A stretch of 64,000 nt of DNA from Calidifontibacter indicus (GCF_003386865.1 NZ_QTUA01000001.1:1612001-1676000), one strand, 5' to 3'. Positions 17,191 to 26,402 are shown, counted from the first letter of the stretch. Notes: generated from the sequence alone by a model not told the origin. Numbers and translations are program-made.

Positions 17191-18585
17191 GTGCAGAGGT
17201 TGACTGAAGTGCGGCCTGTAGGTCGTGAGGCTCACGACGCGGCGGTGGCCGAGCTCGCGGCTGCGGTGCGTGGCATCCCCGACGGCAGCCCGATCCGGTT
17301 GGCCAAGCGCACCAGCAACCTGTTCCGTCCGCGGGGCGGCACCGGTGTGCCGGGGCTCGACGTGTCGAAGCTCGACGGGGTCGTCGAGGTCGACCCGGTG
17401 GCGCGCACGGCACAAGTGCAGGGCATGGCCACCTACGAGACCGTCGTCGCGGCGACCCTCGCGCACGGACTCATGCCGTTGGTCGTGCCGCAGTTGCGCA
17501 CGATCACGCTCGGCGGCGCGGTGACCGGGCTCGGCATCGAGTCGAGTTCGTTCCGCAACGGCTTGCCGCACGAGTCGGTCATCGAGATGGACATCCTCAC
17601 CGGCTCGGGTGAGATCCTCACCGCGAGCCGCACCGAGCGTCCCGACCTGTTCCGGGGCTTCCCCAACTCCTACGGCAGCCTCGGTTACGCCGTCCGGTTG
17701 GAGATCGAACTCGAGCCGATCACGCCGTATGTGCACCTGTCCCACATCCGGTTCGGCAGCTTCACCGAGCTCGTCGACGGGCTCACCGAGGCCATCACCG
17801 GCTCCTACCGGGGCGAGCCGGTCGACTTCGTCGACGGCGTGGTCTTCTCCGCCACCGAGAGCTACCTGGTGCTCGGGCGCAAGGTGGAGCAGGCGCCGTA
17901 CACCAGCGATTACACCGGCACCCAGATCTTCTATCGGTCGCTGCAGCAGCGCACCGACGACTACCTCACCGCGAACGACTACGTCTGGCGGTGGGACACC
18001 GACTGGTTCTGGTGCAGCAAGGCCCTCGGCGTGCAGCACCCGCTTGTGCGGCGGGTGCTGCCACGCCGTTACAAGCGCAGCGACGTCTACGGCAAGGTCA
18101 TCCGCTTCGAGAACCAGCACGGCTGGATGGCGGCGCTCGACGCCCGCCGCGGCAAGCTGCCCCGCGAGCGGGTGGTGCAGGACGTCGAGGTGCCGTTGAA
18201 GAACACCGCGCAGTTCCTCGACTGGTTCATGGACAACGTGCCGATGCGTCCGATCTGGTTGTGCCCGTTGGTTGTTCGTGAACAGGACGCGGGGGAGCAG
18301 CCGTGGCCGCTGTACCCGCTGCGGCGCGGCGAGCCGTACGTCAACGTCGGCTTCTGGGGCACCGTCGAGATCCCGCCGGGTGACGCGGACGGCGACGCCA
18401 ACCGCCGCATCGAACAGGTCGTCGACGACCTCGACGGCCACAAGTCGCTCTACAGCGACGCCTACTACTCGGCCGAGCAGTTCGCCGACCTCTACGGTGG
18501 CGCGGCCTACCGAGAACTCAAGAAAACCTACGATCCGCAGGGCCGGCTCCCCGAGCTCTACGAGAAGGTGGTGCAGCGTCGATGA
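17191..18585 (+). CDS. tmsA: FAD-dependent oxidoreductase, 10-methylene fatty acyl reductase (TmsA/BfaA)
   Basis: 464 residues from GTG 17191, with AGGAG at 17181-17185. A PCMH-type FAD-binding domain fills the first half (RTSNLFRPRGGTGVPGLDVS; TLGGAVTGLGIESSSFRNG is the FAD pyrophosphate loop), and the second half is like plant/animal DHCR24 reductases. It overlaps the next gene, a SAM-dependent fatty-acyl methyltransferase, by four bases. That exact pair makes 10-methyl branched fatty acids (tuberculostearate type) in other actinobacteria: the methyltransferase forms a 10-methylene chain on membrane phospholipid and the flavoprotein reduces it. Assignment rests on the pairing; the fold alone would allow other FAD oxidoreductases. 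Confidence 0.82.
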   Translation: MQRLTEVRPVGREAHDAAVAELAAAVRGIPDGSPIRLAKRTSNLFRPRGGTGVPGLDVSKLDGVVEVDPVARTAQVQGMATYETVVAATLAHGLMPLVVPQLRTITLGGAVTGLGIESSSFRNGLPHESVIEMDILTGSGEILTASRTERPDLFRGFPNSYGSLGYAVRLEIELEPITPYVHLSHIRFGSFTELVDGLTEAITGSYRGEPVDFVDGVVFSATESYLVLGRKVEQAPYTSDYTGTQIFYRSLQQRTDDYLTANDYVWRWDTDWFWCSKALGVQHPLVRRVLPRRYKRSDVYGKVIRFENQHGWMAALDARRGKLPRERVVQDVEVPLKNTAQFLDWFMDNVPMRPIWLCPLVVREQDAGEQPWPLYPLRRGEPYVNVGFWGTVEIPPGDADGDANRRIEQVVDDLDGHKSLYSDAYYSAEQFADLYGGAAYRELKKTYDPQGRLPELYEKVVQRR

Positions 18586-19859
18586 GCGACATAAAGATCG
18601 GCCAGATCGCCAACACCGTGCTGGGCACGGACGTCCCTTTCCGACTGGAGGCCTTCGACGGCTCGACCGGCGGCAACCCCGACGCGCGGTTCACGGTGCG
18701 GGTGCTCAACGAGCGGGCCGTGCAGTACATGGTGACGGCGCCGGGTGAGCTCGGTCTCGCCCGCGGCTACACGATGGGCGACATCGAACTCGACGGCGTC
18801 GACCCCGGCGATCCCTACGACTTCCTCGCCGAGTTCCTCGGCGACTTCAAGGTGCAGCGCCCCCCGGTGAGCGGCATTCCGAAGGCGGTGCGGTCGCTCG
18901 GGCTGCGGTCGTTCACCCCGCCGCCGCTGCCGCCGCAGGAGAAGCCGGCGCAGTGGCGCCGCATCGCCGGCGGTCTGCGGCACTCGCGCAGTCGCGACGC
19001 CGAGGCGATCAGGCACCACTACGACGTGAGCAACGACTTCTACGAACTCGTGCTCGGTCCGTCGATGGCCTACACCTGCGCGTGCTACCCGAGCGCCGAC
19101 GCCACCCTCGAGCAGGCGCAGGAGCACAAGTTCGACCTGGTCTGCCGCAAGCTCGGCCTGGAACCGGGGATGCGCCTGCTCGACATCGGGTGCGGCTGGG
19201 GCGGCATGGTGCGCCATGCGGTGAAGCACTACGGCGTCACCGCCATCGGCGTGACCCTCTCCAAGGAGCAGGCCGACTACGGGCAGGCCTGGCTCGAGCG
19301 CGAAGGGCTGGCCGACCGCGGCGAGATCCGTTTCATGGACTATCGCGATGTCGCCGAGGCCGACTTCGACGCGATCAGCTCGATCGGGCTCACCGAGCAC
19401 ATCGGCATCCACAACTACCCGTCCTACTTCAGCTCGCTCTACGAGAAGCTCAAGCCGGGCGGACGCCTGCTCAACCACTGCATCACCTATGCGTCGGCGA
19501 AGCGGCACGGGCTGACCAAGGGCGGCTTCATCAACCGGTATGTTTTCCCCGACGGCGAGCTCGCTCCGGCCGGGGCGCTGATGACCCAGATGCAGTTGGC
19601 GGGCTTCGAGGTGCGCCACGCCGAAGACCTGCGCGAGCACTACGCCCGCACCACCCGTGAGTGGGCCAAGAACCTCTCCCGCAACTGGGACGAATGCGTG
19701 CGGCTGTCCGACCTCGGCACCGCCCGGATCTGGGGGCTCTACCTGTCCGGGTCGTCACTCGGGTTCGAACGCAACAACATCCAGCTGTACCAGATGCTCG
19801 GTCAGAAGCTCGACGACCGCGGCCACGGCGACTACCCGCTGCGTCCTGACTTCCGCTGA
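18582..19859 (+). CDS. tmsB: SAM-dependent phospholipid fatty acyl methyltransferase (TmsB/UfaA1/Cfa family)
   Basis: 425 residues. The C-terminal two thirds is a class I methyltransferase of the cyclopropane fatty acid synthase family: SAM loop LLDIGCGWGGMVRHA near 200, IRHHYDVSNDFYELVLG before it, and ITSIGLTEHIG-like signature (SSIGLTEHIGIHNY). The N-terminal ~130 residues match the extra domain of the UfaA1/TmsB type. It would add a methyl(ene) to C10 of oleoyl chains in phospholipids. Start ATG overlaps the tmsA stop (ATGA), so both are made in fixed ratio. The alternative, a plain cyclopropane synthase, is less likely given tmsA. Confidence 0.87.
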   Translation: MSDIKIGQIANTVLGTDVPFRLEAFDGSTGGNPDARFTVRVLNERAVQYMVTAPGELGLARGYTMGDIELDGVDPGDPYDFLAEFLGDFKVQRPPVSGIPKAVRSLGLRSFTPPPLPPQEKPAQWRRIAGGLRHSRSRDAEAIRHHYDVSNDFYELVLGPSMAYTCACYPSADATLEQAQEHKFDLVCRKLGLEPGMRLLDIGCGWGGMVRHAVKHYGVTAIGVTLSKEQADYGQAWLEREGLADRGEIRFMDYRDVAEADFDAISSIGLTEHIGIHNYPSYFSSLYEKLKPGGRLLNHCITYASAKRHGLTKGGFINRYVFPDGELAPAGALMTQMQLAGFEVRHAEDLREHYARTTREWAKNLSRNWDECVRLSDLGTARIWGLYLSGSSLGFERNNIQLYQMLGQKLDDRGHGDYPLRPDFR

Positions 19860-19990
19860 AGCGCCGCGGGCGGGAATGGGTTCGCCTGTACGGGTGTTGG
19901 ACGGTTAGGCTGACCCAGCCCACAACTTCACAGCGTGACGTGCCCGCACGAGTGTCCTGCAGTGTTCCTGCACAAGACACCCACCATCTC

Positions 19991-20358
19991 GGGGGTGATC
20001 GGTTTCGACGTTGATCGCCGACGAGGGAGAAGCGGGTCGAGGATGCACGGTTATCTCGTAAACGCTCCGTGCAAAACCAATAGGTGCCAACAACAAGCGC
20101 ACCGACTTCGCCCTCGCCGCCTGAGCGAGCCTCGAAGTCCGTCAGCCTGAGTTAGTTCTCGCCTCAGTGTCTGGCGTCAGCTAGAGAACTTGCTGCGTCG
20201 TCATGTCGAGGGGCGACGCGGGACTTCTACTCGACTGGGCCTGTCAGGGAACGTGTGCGCGCGAGCCCTGGGGCCGAGAAAATCCATAGCGCACTGCACC
20301 CGGAGAAGTCCCTTCTCGCGGTGAGCGGACGCGGGTTCGATTCCCGCCACCTCCACCA
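19991..20358 (+). ncRNA. ssrA: Transfer-messenger RNA (tmRNA)
   Basis: 368 bases. The ends form a tRNA-like acceptor: GGGGGTG (19991-19997) pairs with CACCTCC (20348-20354), followed by ACCA, and a T arm (GCGGGTTCGATTCCCGC) lies just before. The 5' side has the typical GATCGGTTTCGACG. The tag frame begins at GCC 20086 and ends at TGA 20122-20124, giving ANNKRTDFALAA, a normal actinobacterial degradation tag ending in ALAA. It rescues stalled ribosomes with SmpB; smpB is not adjacent downstream. CCA is encoded. Confidence 0.97.
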
Positions 20359-20370
20359 CCGAGTGGCACG

Positions 20371-21021
20371 TCACGCTGTGGAGTCGGGCTCCTGCGCCGG
20401 CTCGTCGGCCCAGTCCCAACTCACCCGCACCGACTCCTGCACGCTCACCTCGCCGGGCGCGAACGAGTCCTGCTTGGCCATCGCCCGGGCCACATCGCCG
20501 AACACCGGCGGACCGCCCGCCCCGACCGTGCTGATCGACCGAACGGCACCGAGTCGGCGACCTGCGCGCTGCGCCAATGCGCGTGCCTGTCGCAGGGCAT
20601 CGTCGAAGGCTGCGGCGCGGGACGCGTCCGCGGCGTCGGTCGGCGCGTCCGCGAACACCTCCACCGTCTCCACCCGGAAGCCGTCACCGATCTGCGTGGC
20701 CAGCCGCTCGAGCGTGTCACCTGCGCTTGCAACGTCGGCGACGACAGCCGAGAACCGTTGCCGGGCAACGTAACCGGTCACCTTGCCGCGGTCGCCCCAC
20801 TGTTGGTCGAGGGAGAGACCCACGGTCTGGACCGACTCGTCGCAGACCCCGATCTCACGCAGGGTCGCAAGCAGGGCGCGGGCGTCGTCGCCCGATCGGG
20901 TGAGGGCGTCTGCGGCGGTCGGTGCCGAGCGTTCGACCGCCATCCGAAGACGCACACGGTCGGCCGTGGTGGACGTCGTGGCGGTGCCGACGACGGTGAT
21001 GCCTGAGCTCGATGGACGCAT
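20371..21021 (-). CDS. SIMPL (DUF541) domain protein
   Basis: 216 residues, one SIMPL domain. It begins ITVVGTATTSTTADRVRLRM and has the alternating long helices and strands of the BP26/OMP28 family (AFDDALRQARALAQRAGRRLG; SVQESVRVSWDW at the end). I see no signal peptide, unlike most Gram-negative members, so the protein is probably cytosolic. Family function is poorly known. Its 3' end is only 12 bases from the 3' end of the tmRNA gene, on the opposite strand. Confidence 0.88.
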   Translation of the reverse strand: MRPSSSGITVVGTATTSTTADRVRLRMAVERSAPTAADALTRSGDDARALLATLREIGVCDESVQTVGLSLDQQWGDRGKVTGYVARQRFSAVVADVASAGDTLERLATQIGDGFRVETVEVFADAPTDAADASRAAAFDDALRQARALAQRAGRRLGAVRSISTVGAGGPPVFGDVARAMAKQDSFAPGEVSVQESVRVSWDWADEPAQEPDSTA

Positions 21022-21083
21022 GCTGTCAGCCTGACATCTGACCCCGTTGTACGCGAGACCTGCGGGAGCGGTAAGAAAGGACC

Positions 21084-22523
21084 ATGACTGCCTCCGTGTC
21101 CAACTCGATCACCGTCCGACTCGAGCTGCCGGGCCGGGCGACTGCCATCAGCGAACTGACGGGCGCGATCGAGCGCACCGGTGGCCTCATCACCGGTCTC
21201 GACATCACGTCGTCCGACACCGACCGCCTCAAGATCGACGTCACCGTCGCGCCGCGCGACGGCGACCACGCCGAGGAGATCGTCGAGGCGATGCGCGGCG
21301 TCGCCGGCGTCATCGTGCACAAGGTCAGTGACCGCACCTTCCTGGCTCACCTCGGCGGCAAGATCGAGATCAAGTCCAAGCACCCGATCCGTAACCGTGA
21401 CGACCTGTCGATGGTCTACACGCCCGGCGTGGCACGGGTCTGCATGGCGATCCACGACAACCCCGAGGACGCCCGCCGGCTCACCATCAAGCGCAACACG
21501 ATCGCCGTCGTCACCGACGGCACCGCCGTGCTCGGCCTGGGCGACATCGGCCCGCTGGCCGCGATGCCGGTGATGGAGGGCAAGGCCGCCCTCTTCAAGC
21601 GCTTCGCCGACATCGATGCTTTCCCCATCTGCCTCGACACCAAGGACACCGAGGAGATCATCGCCACGGTCAAGGCGATCGCGCCCGTCTTCGCAGGCAT
21701 CAACCTGGAGGACATCTCTGCACCTCGTTGCTTCGATATCGAGCGTCGACTGCGCGAGGAACTCGACATCCCCGTCTTCCACGACGACCAGCACGGCACC
21801 GCGATCGTCGTGCTCGCCGCGCTCCGCAACGCCCTGCGCGTCGTCGGCAAGGAACTCAAGGACGTCAAGGTGGTGCAGTCGGGCGCGGGCGCCGCCGGCA
21901 CCGCGATCACCCGTCTGCTGCTCGCCGCCGGTGCCACCCACGTCGTCGTGTCCGACATCAAGGGCGTCGTGTCCTGCGAGCGCGAGGACATCAAGCAGGG
22001 CACCGACCCGTTCCTGGTGTGGGTGGCCGAACACACCAACCCCAAGAGCGTCACCGGCACGCTGCGCGACGCGCTCAAGGACGCCGACGTGTTCATCGGA
22101 GTCTCCGGTCCCAACATCCTGGACGGCGACGACATCGCCACGATGAACGACGACGCGATCGTGTTCGCCCTGGCCAACCCGATGCCCGAGGTCGACCCGA
22201 CCGCCGCAGCCCAGCACGCGACCGTGGTGGCCACCGGGCGCAGCGACTTCGCCAACCAGATCAACAACGTGCTGGTCTTCCCGGGCGTCTTCCGTGGACT
22301 GCTCGACGCCCAGGCCGACGGCATCGACGACGCGATCATGCTCGCTGCCGCCGAGGCCCTGGCCGATGTCGTCAGCCCCGAGGAACTCAACCCCGCGTAC
22401 ATCATTCCGTCGGTCTTCCAGCCGGACATCTCCAACGTCGTCGCGCGCGCGGTGGAGAAGGCCGCCAAGCAGGAACTCGAGGGGGAGCGGCACAGCAACA
22501 AGCCCGCGGCCGAGGACGACTGA
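21084..22523 (+). CDS. NAD(P)-dependent malic enzyme with N-terminal ACT domain
   Basis: 479 residues. An ACT ligand-sensing domain (about 8-80; [20 protein letters not shown]) is fused to a two-domain malic enzyme that decarboxylates malate to pyruvate. Catalytic Tyr lies in [12 protein letters not shown] (near 112), the catalytic Lys region follows ([14 protein letters not shown]), metal ligands are in [15 protein letters not shown] and HDDQHGTAI, and the dinucleotide fold has [12 protein letters not shown]. The ACT domain suggests feedback by a small molecule, probably an amino acid. The start ATG follows GTAAGAAAGG (21071-21080). Divergent from the SIMPL gene. It stands alone in its transcription unit. 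Confidence 0.93.
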   Translation: MTASVSNSITVRLELPGRATAISELTGAIERTGGLITGLDITSSDTDRLKIDVTVAPRDGDHAEEIVEAMRGVAGVIVHKVSDRTFLAHLGGKIEIKSKHPIRNRDDLSMVYTPGVARVCMAIHDNPEDARRLTIKRNTIAVVTDGTAVLGLGDIGPLAAMPVMEGKAALFKRFADIDAFPICLDTKDTEEIIATVKAIAPVFAGINLEDISAPRCFDIERRLREELDIPVFHDDQHGTAIVVLAALRNALRVVGKELKDVKVVQSGAGAAGTAITRLLLAAGATHVVVSDIKGVVSCEREDIKQGTDPFLVWVAEHTNPKSVTGTLRDALKDADVFIGVSGPNILDGDDIATMNDDAIVFALANPMPEVDPTAAAQHATVVATGRSDFANQINNVLVFPGVFRGLLDAQADGIDDAIMLAAAEALADVVSPEELNPAYIIPSVFQPDISNVVARAVEKAAKQELEGERHSNKPAAEDD

Positions 22524-22833
22524 ACCGTCGATCGTCCGGCGGGTTCGCGGCGACTGTTCGGGCGACTGTGGGGCACCTCACGGTCGCCGCACGGTCGTCC
22601 CGTTCGGAAGTTGAGCGGGCAACCGCTACAGTGGGTATATCCATTTTCGCGATCTAGCGTTCATCTGTGTGATTTTTCTTGTGGGCGCCGAGATCTGAGG
22701 CACCCCGGATCACCCCATCCCGTTGAGCGGCGAATACGCCTGAGGCTCAAGTTTTTTCCGGACAGGTTCAATCACGCCCTGTCGTCAGAGGGGTTCTCTT
22801 TGTGGTGCCCGCAACGACGCAGAGGTAGTACTG
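22524..22833 (+). promoter_or_regulatory. Intergenic region with long leader of the RNA helicase gene
   Basis: 310 bases without a gene. TTGAGC (22611-22616) and GTATAT (22635-22640), 18 bases apart, could be the promoter, giving a leader near 185 bases. The leader holds T-rich runs (GTGATTTTTCTTG near 22670, AAGTTTTTTCC near 22750) unusual for this genome. Long leaders before DEAD-box RNA helicase genes are often cold-responsive or autoregulated; that role is inferred here, not shown. No protein-coding start or clear riboswitch seen. Confidence 0.4.
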
Positions 22834-25164
22834 ATGACCCCGAAGAACACCGACAAGAAGGCGCGCTGGTCGCGCAGCCAGAAGCTCGAAGCCAAGCGCG
22901 GCGAGGTGCGCCGTCCGTCCTCCGACCGGGGCCGCCCGGCCCGGCGTGACGACCGCGACAACCGCGGTGGTTTCGACCGCCGCGACAATCGCGACAACAA
23001 CCGGGACAACAACCGTGGCGACCGCGCCGAGCGCGGCGGCTACCAGGGACGTGACGACCGTCGCTCGTACGACCGCAGCGACCGCCGTGACGACCGTGGC
23101 GGGTACCAGCGTCGTGACGACCGGGGTGACCGTGGTGGTTACCCGGGACGTGACGACCGTCGCTCGTTCGACCGCAGCGACCGCCGTGACGACCGTGGCG
23201 GCTACCAGCGTCGTGACGACCGTGGTGACCGTGGTGGTTACCAGGGCCGTGACGACCGCCGTTCGTTCGACCGCCGTGACGACCGTGGTGACCGTGGTGG
23301 CTACCAGCGTCGCGACGATCGTGGCGGTTACCAGCGTCGCGACGATCGTGACGACCGCGGTGGCTACCAGCGCCGTGACGACCGTGCTGGCTACCAGCGT
23401 CGCGACGATCGTGGTGACCGTGGTGGTCACCAGGGCCGTGACGACCGCCGTTCCTTCGACCGCTCGTCCGACCGTGGCGACCGGCGTGACGACCGCGGCG
23501 GCTTCCGCGGTCGTGACCGCGGCGACTTCCGTGGCAACTCCCGGGGCGACTCGCGCGACGAGCGCCGTCCCCGCCGTTTCGACCGGGACAGCCGTGACTT
23601 CTCCCGGCGCGACGACCGTGGTGACCGGGGCGGCTTCCAGGGCCGCGACGACCGCCGCTCGTTCGACCGCAGCGACCGTTTCGGCCGTCGTGACGACCGT
23701 GTCGAGGAGAAGCCCGCAGGCCACCTCGAAGAGCTCGAACCGACCAACGAGGCCTTCGGCTGGACCGAGCGCCAGGAGACCGACGACGTCACCACCGCCG
23801 AGCCGGTCGAGTTGGCCGACAACGGATTTGCCGCTCTCGGCCTCCCCGAGGTGCTCGTCGCCCGGCTGGCGCGTGACGGCATCACCCAGCCCTTCCCGAT
23901 CCAGGAAGCCTCGATCCCCGACGCTCTCGCCGGCCGCAACGTGCTGGGCCGTGGCCGCACCGGTTCGGGTAAGACGCTCGCGTTCGGACTGCCGACGCTG
24001 ACCCGTCTCGCCAAGGGTGGCAAGGCGCGCGCACACCAGCCGCGTTCGGTCGTGCTGGTGCCGACCCGTGAACTCGCGATGCAGGTCAGCGATGCGCTGC
24101 AGCCGCTGGTGCACGTCATCGGCCTGCGCCACAAGCTGGTCGCCGGTGGCATGCCGTACGAGCCGCAGCTGCAGGCGCTCGAGCGTGGCGTCGACATCCT
24201 GATCGCCACCCCGGGTCGCCTGAAGGACCTCATCGACCGTGGCGCCGCCGACCTGTCGCGGGTCGAGGTGACGATCCTCGACGAGGCCGACCACATGGCC
24301 GAGATGGGCTTCCTCGAGGCCATCGAGGAGATCCTCGACCTGGTGCCGGCCGACGGTCAGCGTCTGCTGTTCTCGGCTACCCTCGACCGCGGCATCGACG
24401 GTGTCGTGGAGAAGTACCTCACCGACCCGGCCGAGCACTCGACCGACGACGGCACCGCCACCGTGTCGACGATGGCGCACCACGCGCTGCTGATCGAGCC
24501 GAAGGACAAGAAGATCGTCACCGCCGAGGTCGCCAACCGACCCGGACGCACGGTCGTCTTCGCCCGCACCAAGCTCGGTGCCGACCGCATCGCCGGCGAA
24601 CTGCGCGAGTGCGGCGTGGTCGCGGCCGCCCTGCACGGCGGTCTCAACCAGAGCCAGCGCAACCGCGCACTGTCCGCGTTCCGCGACGGTCGTCTGCCGG
24701 TGCTCGTCGCCACCGATGTCGCCGCGCGCGGCATCCACGTGGACGACGTGGGCGTGGTGCTCCAGGTCGACCCGCCGGCCGACCACAAGGACTACCTGCA
24801 CCGCTCCGGCCGCACGGCCCGTGCGGGCGAGCAGGGCGTCGTGGTCTCCCTCGTGCTGCCGCACCAGCGCCGCACCGTCCAGCGTCTGCTGGAGCAGGCC
24901 GGTGTCGACACCGAACTGCAGAAGACCCGTCCGGGCGACGAGGTCATCGCGGCCACCGGTGGCAGCACCCCGCAGGGCGCCGAGGTCACCGACGAGGACC
25001 TCTTCCAGGTGCTCAACCCGGGCGGACGCCGCGGCGGTCGCGGTGGACGTGGCGGGTACGGCGGAGGCCGTGGCGGTCAGCGGGGCGGCTACGGCGGTCG
25101 TGGCGGCCAGGGCGGACGCGGTGGCTACCGGGGTGACCGGGGCGACCGGGGCCCGCGCTACTGA
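22834..25164 (+). CDS. DEAD-box ATP-dependent RNA helicase with RDD-repeat N-terminus and RGG tail
   Basis: 776 residues in three parts. Residues 1 to about 290 are a low-complexity run of imperfect Arg/Asp/Gly/Tyr repeats (GGYQRRDDRGDRGG and variants, about a dozen copies). The core has a Q motif (ITQPFPIQEASI), motif I RGRTGSGKT (about 372), PTRELA, DEAD (near 483), SAT and the C-terminal HRSGRTARAG. Residues from about 725 form an RGG/YGG tail. DeaD/RhlE-type enzymes unwind structured RNA and help ribosome assembly or cold growth. The charged N-terminus probably binds RNA and may phase separate (inference). The DNA repeats are in-frame and coding, not a CRISPR. Confidence 0.92.
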   Translation: MTPKNTDKKARWSRSQKLEAKRGEVRRPSSDRGRPARRDDRDNRGGFDRRDNRDNNRDNNRGDRAERGGYQGRDDRRSYDRSDRRDDRGGYQRRDDRGDRGGYPGRDDRRSFDRSDRRDDRGGYQRRDDRGDRGGYQGRDDRRSFDRRDDRGDRGGYQRRDDRGGYQRRDDRDDRGGYQRRDDRAGYQRRDDRGDRGGHQGRDDRRSFDRSSDRGDRRDDRGGFRGRDRGDFRGNSRGDSRDERRPRRFDRDSRDFSRRDDRGDRGGFQGRDDRRSFDRSDRFGRRDDRVEEKPAGHLEELEPTNEAFGWTERQETDDVTTAEPVELADNGFAALGLPEVLVARLARDGITQPFPIQEASIPDALAGRNVLGRGRTGSGKTLAFGLPTLTRLAKGGKARAHQPRSVVLVPTRELAMQVSDALQPLVHVIGLRHKLVAGGMPYEPQLQALERGVDILIATPGRLKDLIDRGAADLSRVEVTILDEADHMAEMGFLEAIEEILDLVPADGQRLLFSATLDRGIDGVVEKYLTDPAEHSTDDGTATVSTMAHHALLIEPKDKKIVTAEVANRPGRTVVFARTKLGADRIAGELRECGVVAAALHGGLNQSQRNRALSAFRDGRLPVLVATDVAARGIHVDDVGVVLQVDPPADHKDYLHRSGRTARAGEQGVVVSLVLPHQRRTVQRLLEQAGVDTELQKTRPGDEVIAATGGSTPQGAEVTDEDLFQVLNPGGRRGGRGGRGGYGGGRGGQRGGYGGRGGQGGRGGYRGDRGDRGPRY

Positions 25165-25219
25165 CAGGCCCCCGCCACTGACAACTGAACGCACCCGATC
25201 CATCGCGTGACGACAACTT

Positions 25220-25275
25220 CGCGGGGTATCGAGATTCGCCCGCGTCATGACGCCCGCGAATCTCGATATCCCGCG
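25220..25275. repeat. 56-base near-perfect inverted repeat
   Basis: Bases 25220-25247 can pair with 25248-25275. Of 28 positions, 25 are Watson-Crick, one is G-T (25226/25269) and two mismatch (25240/25255, 25241/25254). The centre is GCGTCATGACGC and the arms contain TATCGAGATTCGC. It lies 55 bases after the RNA helicase stop and 44 before yqgE. It could act as a terminator or be a dispersed palindrome. It differs in sequence from the hairpin family at 26333, 27532 and 45137. Confidence 0.8.
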
Positions 25276-25307
25276 CATCCGCGTTTCGGCCACCCGGCGC
25301 GAGACGA

Positions 25308-25313
25308 CACAAT
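25308..25313 (+). promoter_or_regulatory. -10-like box for leaderless yqgE mRNA
   Basis: CACAAT ends six bases (all G) before the ATG at 25320. The first base departs from TANNNT. Confidence 0.35.
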
Positions 25314-25319
25314 GGGGGG

Positions 25320-25886
25320 ATGGAGAACCTCACCGGGCGACTGTTGGTCGCCGTCCCGCGCGAAGCGCAGGAGGTGGCCGAGGACGACGTCTTCGACCGC
25401 TCGGTGGTGCTGCTGCTCGACCACAGCGACCAAGGAGCCCACGGCATCGTGCTCAACCGTCCGCTGGACGCCGGGGTCGACGCCGTCCTGCCGGGTTGGC
25501 AGGAGCACGTGACCAGCCCCGATCACCTGTTCCAGGGCGGGCCGGTGGGCCTCGACTCGGCGCTCGGGTTGGTGTCGATGCCCGGCGACGACGAGACCAT
25601 CGGCCTCAAGCGGTTGTTCCGTGGGGTCGGTCTGGTCGACCTTGACGCGCCGCCGCTGGTCGTGATGCCCGAGATCGCCGCGCTGCGCATCTACGCGGGA
25701 CACGCGGGGTGGGGCGCCGGGCAACTCGAGGGCGAACTGCGTGACGGGCACTGGTTCATGGTCGACGCCGAGGCGGCCGACGCGTTCTCCCAGCGTCCGG
25801 AACGTCTGTGGGAGCAGGTGCTGCGTCGGGCCGGGGGAGTCGCGTCGTGGAGCCTCACCTTCCCCGACGACCCGGCGATGAACTGA
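25320..25886 (+). CDS. YqgE/AlgH family protein
   Basis: 188 residues, a full-length UPF0301/DUF179 protein. Family marks: N-terminal GRLLVAVP, then VVLLLDHSDQGAHGIVLNRP, the FQGGPVGLDS loop, and AGHAGWGAGQLEGELRDGHW. Its biochemical role is not settled in any organism; AlgH was linked to alginate control in Pseudomonas. Cytosolic. CACAAT six bases before the ATG fits a leaderless mRNA. Downstream genes are separated by 112 bases, so it is probably monocistronic. Confidence 0.92.
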   Translation: MENLTGRLLVAVPREAQEVAEDDVFDRSVVLLLDHSDQGAHGIVLNRPLDAGVDAVLPGWQEHVTSPDHLFQGGPVGLDSALGLVSMPGDDETIGLKRLFRGVGLVDLDAPPLVVMPEIAALRIYAGHAGWGAGQLEGELRDGHWFMVDAEAADAFSQRPERLWEQVLRRAGGVASWSLTFPDDPAMN

Positions 25887-25986
25887 CCACCCGTCGACGC
25901 AGCGCCCGACAACCTTCCCGTGTGATCGTCGGCCGAGCGATCGACGCCGTCCGGGCCGTTTCACGGCACCTGTCAGCCCGCGTACT

Positions 25987-25992
25987 TATGCT
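25987..25992 (+). promoter_or_regulatory. -10 box for leaderless DUF3039 mRNA
   Basis: TATGCT ends six bases before the ATG at 25999. Confidence 0.55.
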
Positions 25993-25998
25993 TGCGCC

Positions 25999-26298
25999 AT
26001 GAGCACCGAACCGTTGGAGACCGAACGCCTGTCCTCGCCGAGCACCTCGACCGATGTGCTGGAGCGCGAACAGGTCGAGCCGCAACTGCAAGAGCCTGGC
26101 GACCACGAGCGGTTCAGCCACTACGTCAAGAAGGAGAAGATCCTCGAGAGCGCGCTGTCCGGCGAGCCCGTGACCGCGCTCTGCGGCAAGGTCTGGGTGC
26201 CGGGCCGCGACCCGCAGAAGTTCCCCGTGTGCCCGGCCTGCAAGGAGATCTACGAGCAGTTCGGCCCCGGCGGCGACGACAGCGGCGACAAGGGCTGA
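25999..26298 (+). CDS. DUF3039 small zinc-ribbon-like protein
   Basis: 99 residues. A disordered acidic N-terminus (1-35) is followed by the DUF3039 core: RFSHYVKKEKILESALSG, then ALCGKVWVPGRDPQKFPVC and PACKEIYE. Three Cys (in the ALCGK and VCPAC stretches) and possibly a His look like a metal-binding or redox site. The family is confined to actinobacteria and lacks a known function. TATGCT six bases before the ATG indicates a leaderless transcript. One of the hairpin elements (26333-26402) follows the stop by 34 bases. Confidence 0.9.
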   Translation: MSTEPLETERLSSPSTSTDVLEREQVEPQLQEPGDHERFSHYVKKEKILESALSGEPVTALCGKVWVPGRDPQKFPVCPACKEIYEQFGPGGDDSGDKG

Positions 26299-26332
26299 CC
26301 CGACGGGCCGCCCCAAGCACCCGCAACCACCC

Positions 26333-26402
26333 GCAAACGCTGCACTTCCCGACGAACGCTGCCGCTGCAGCCGCAGCACCTGTCGGCAGGTGCAGCGTTT
26401 GC
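26333..26402. repeat. Hairpin element, copy 1 (~70 bp)
   Basis: Ends GCAAACGCTGCAC (26333-26345) and GTGCAGCGTTTGC (26390-26402) are perfect inverted copies. The interior has its own palindromic core around GCTGCAGC and a local hairpin GCACCTG/CAGGTGC with a TCGG loop. Same ends as the elements at 27532 and 45137. It lies between the DUF3039 gene and the metalloprotease gene. Confidence 0.9.

Noticed and set aside
22960-23700. Repeat array resembling a CRISPR
   Set aside because: Repeats are imperfect, in frame, without unique spacers, and encode the helicase N-terminus; no cas genes.
22768-25293. 841-codon open frame opposite the RNA helicase
   Set aside because: Its Val/Thr/Ala runs are the reverse of the coding Arg/Asp repeats; no start signal or domain.
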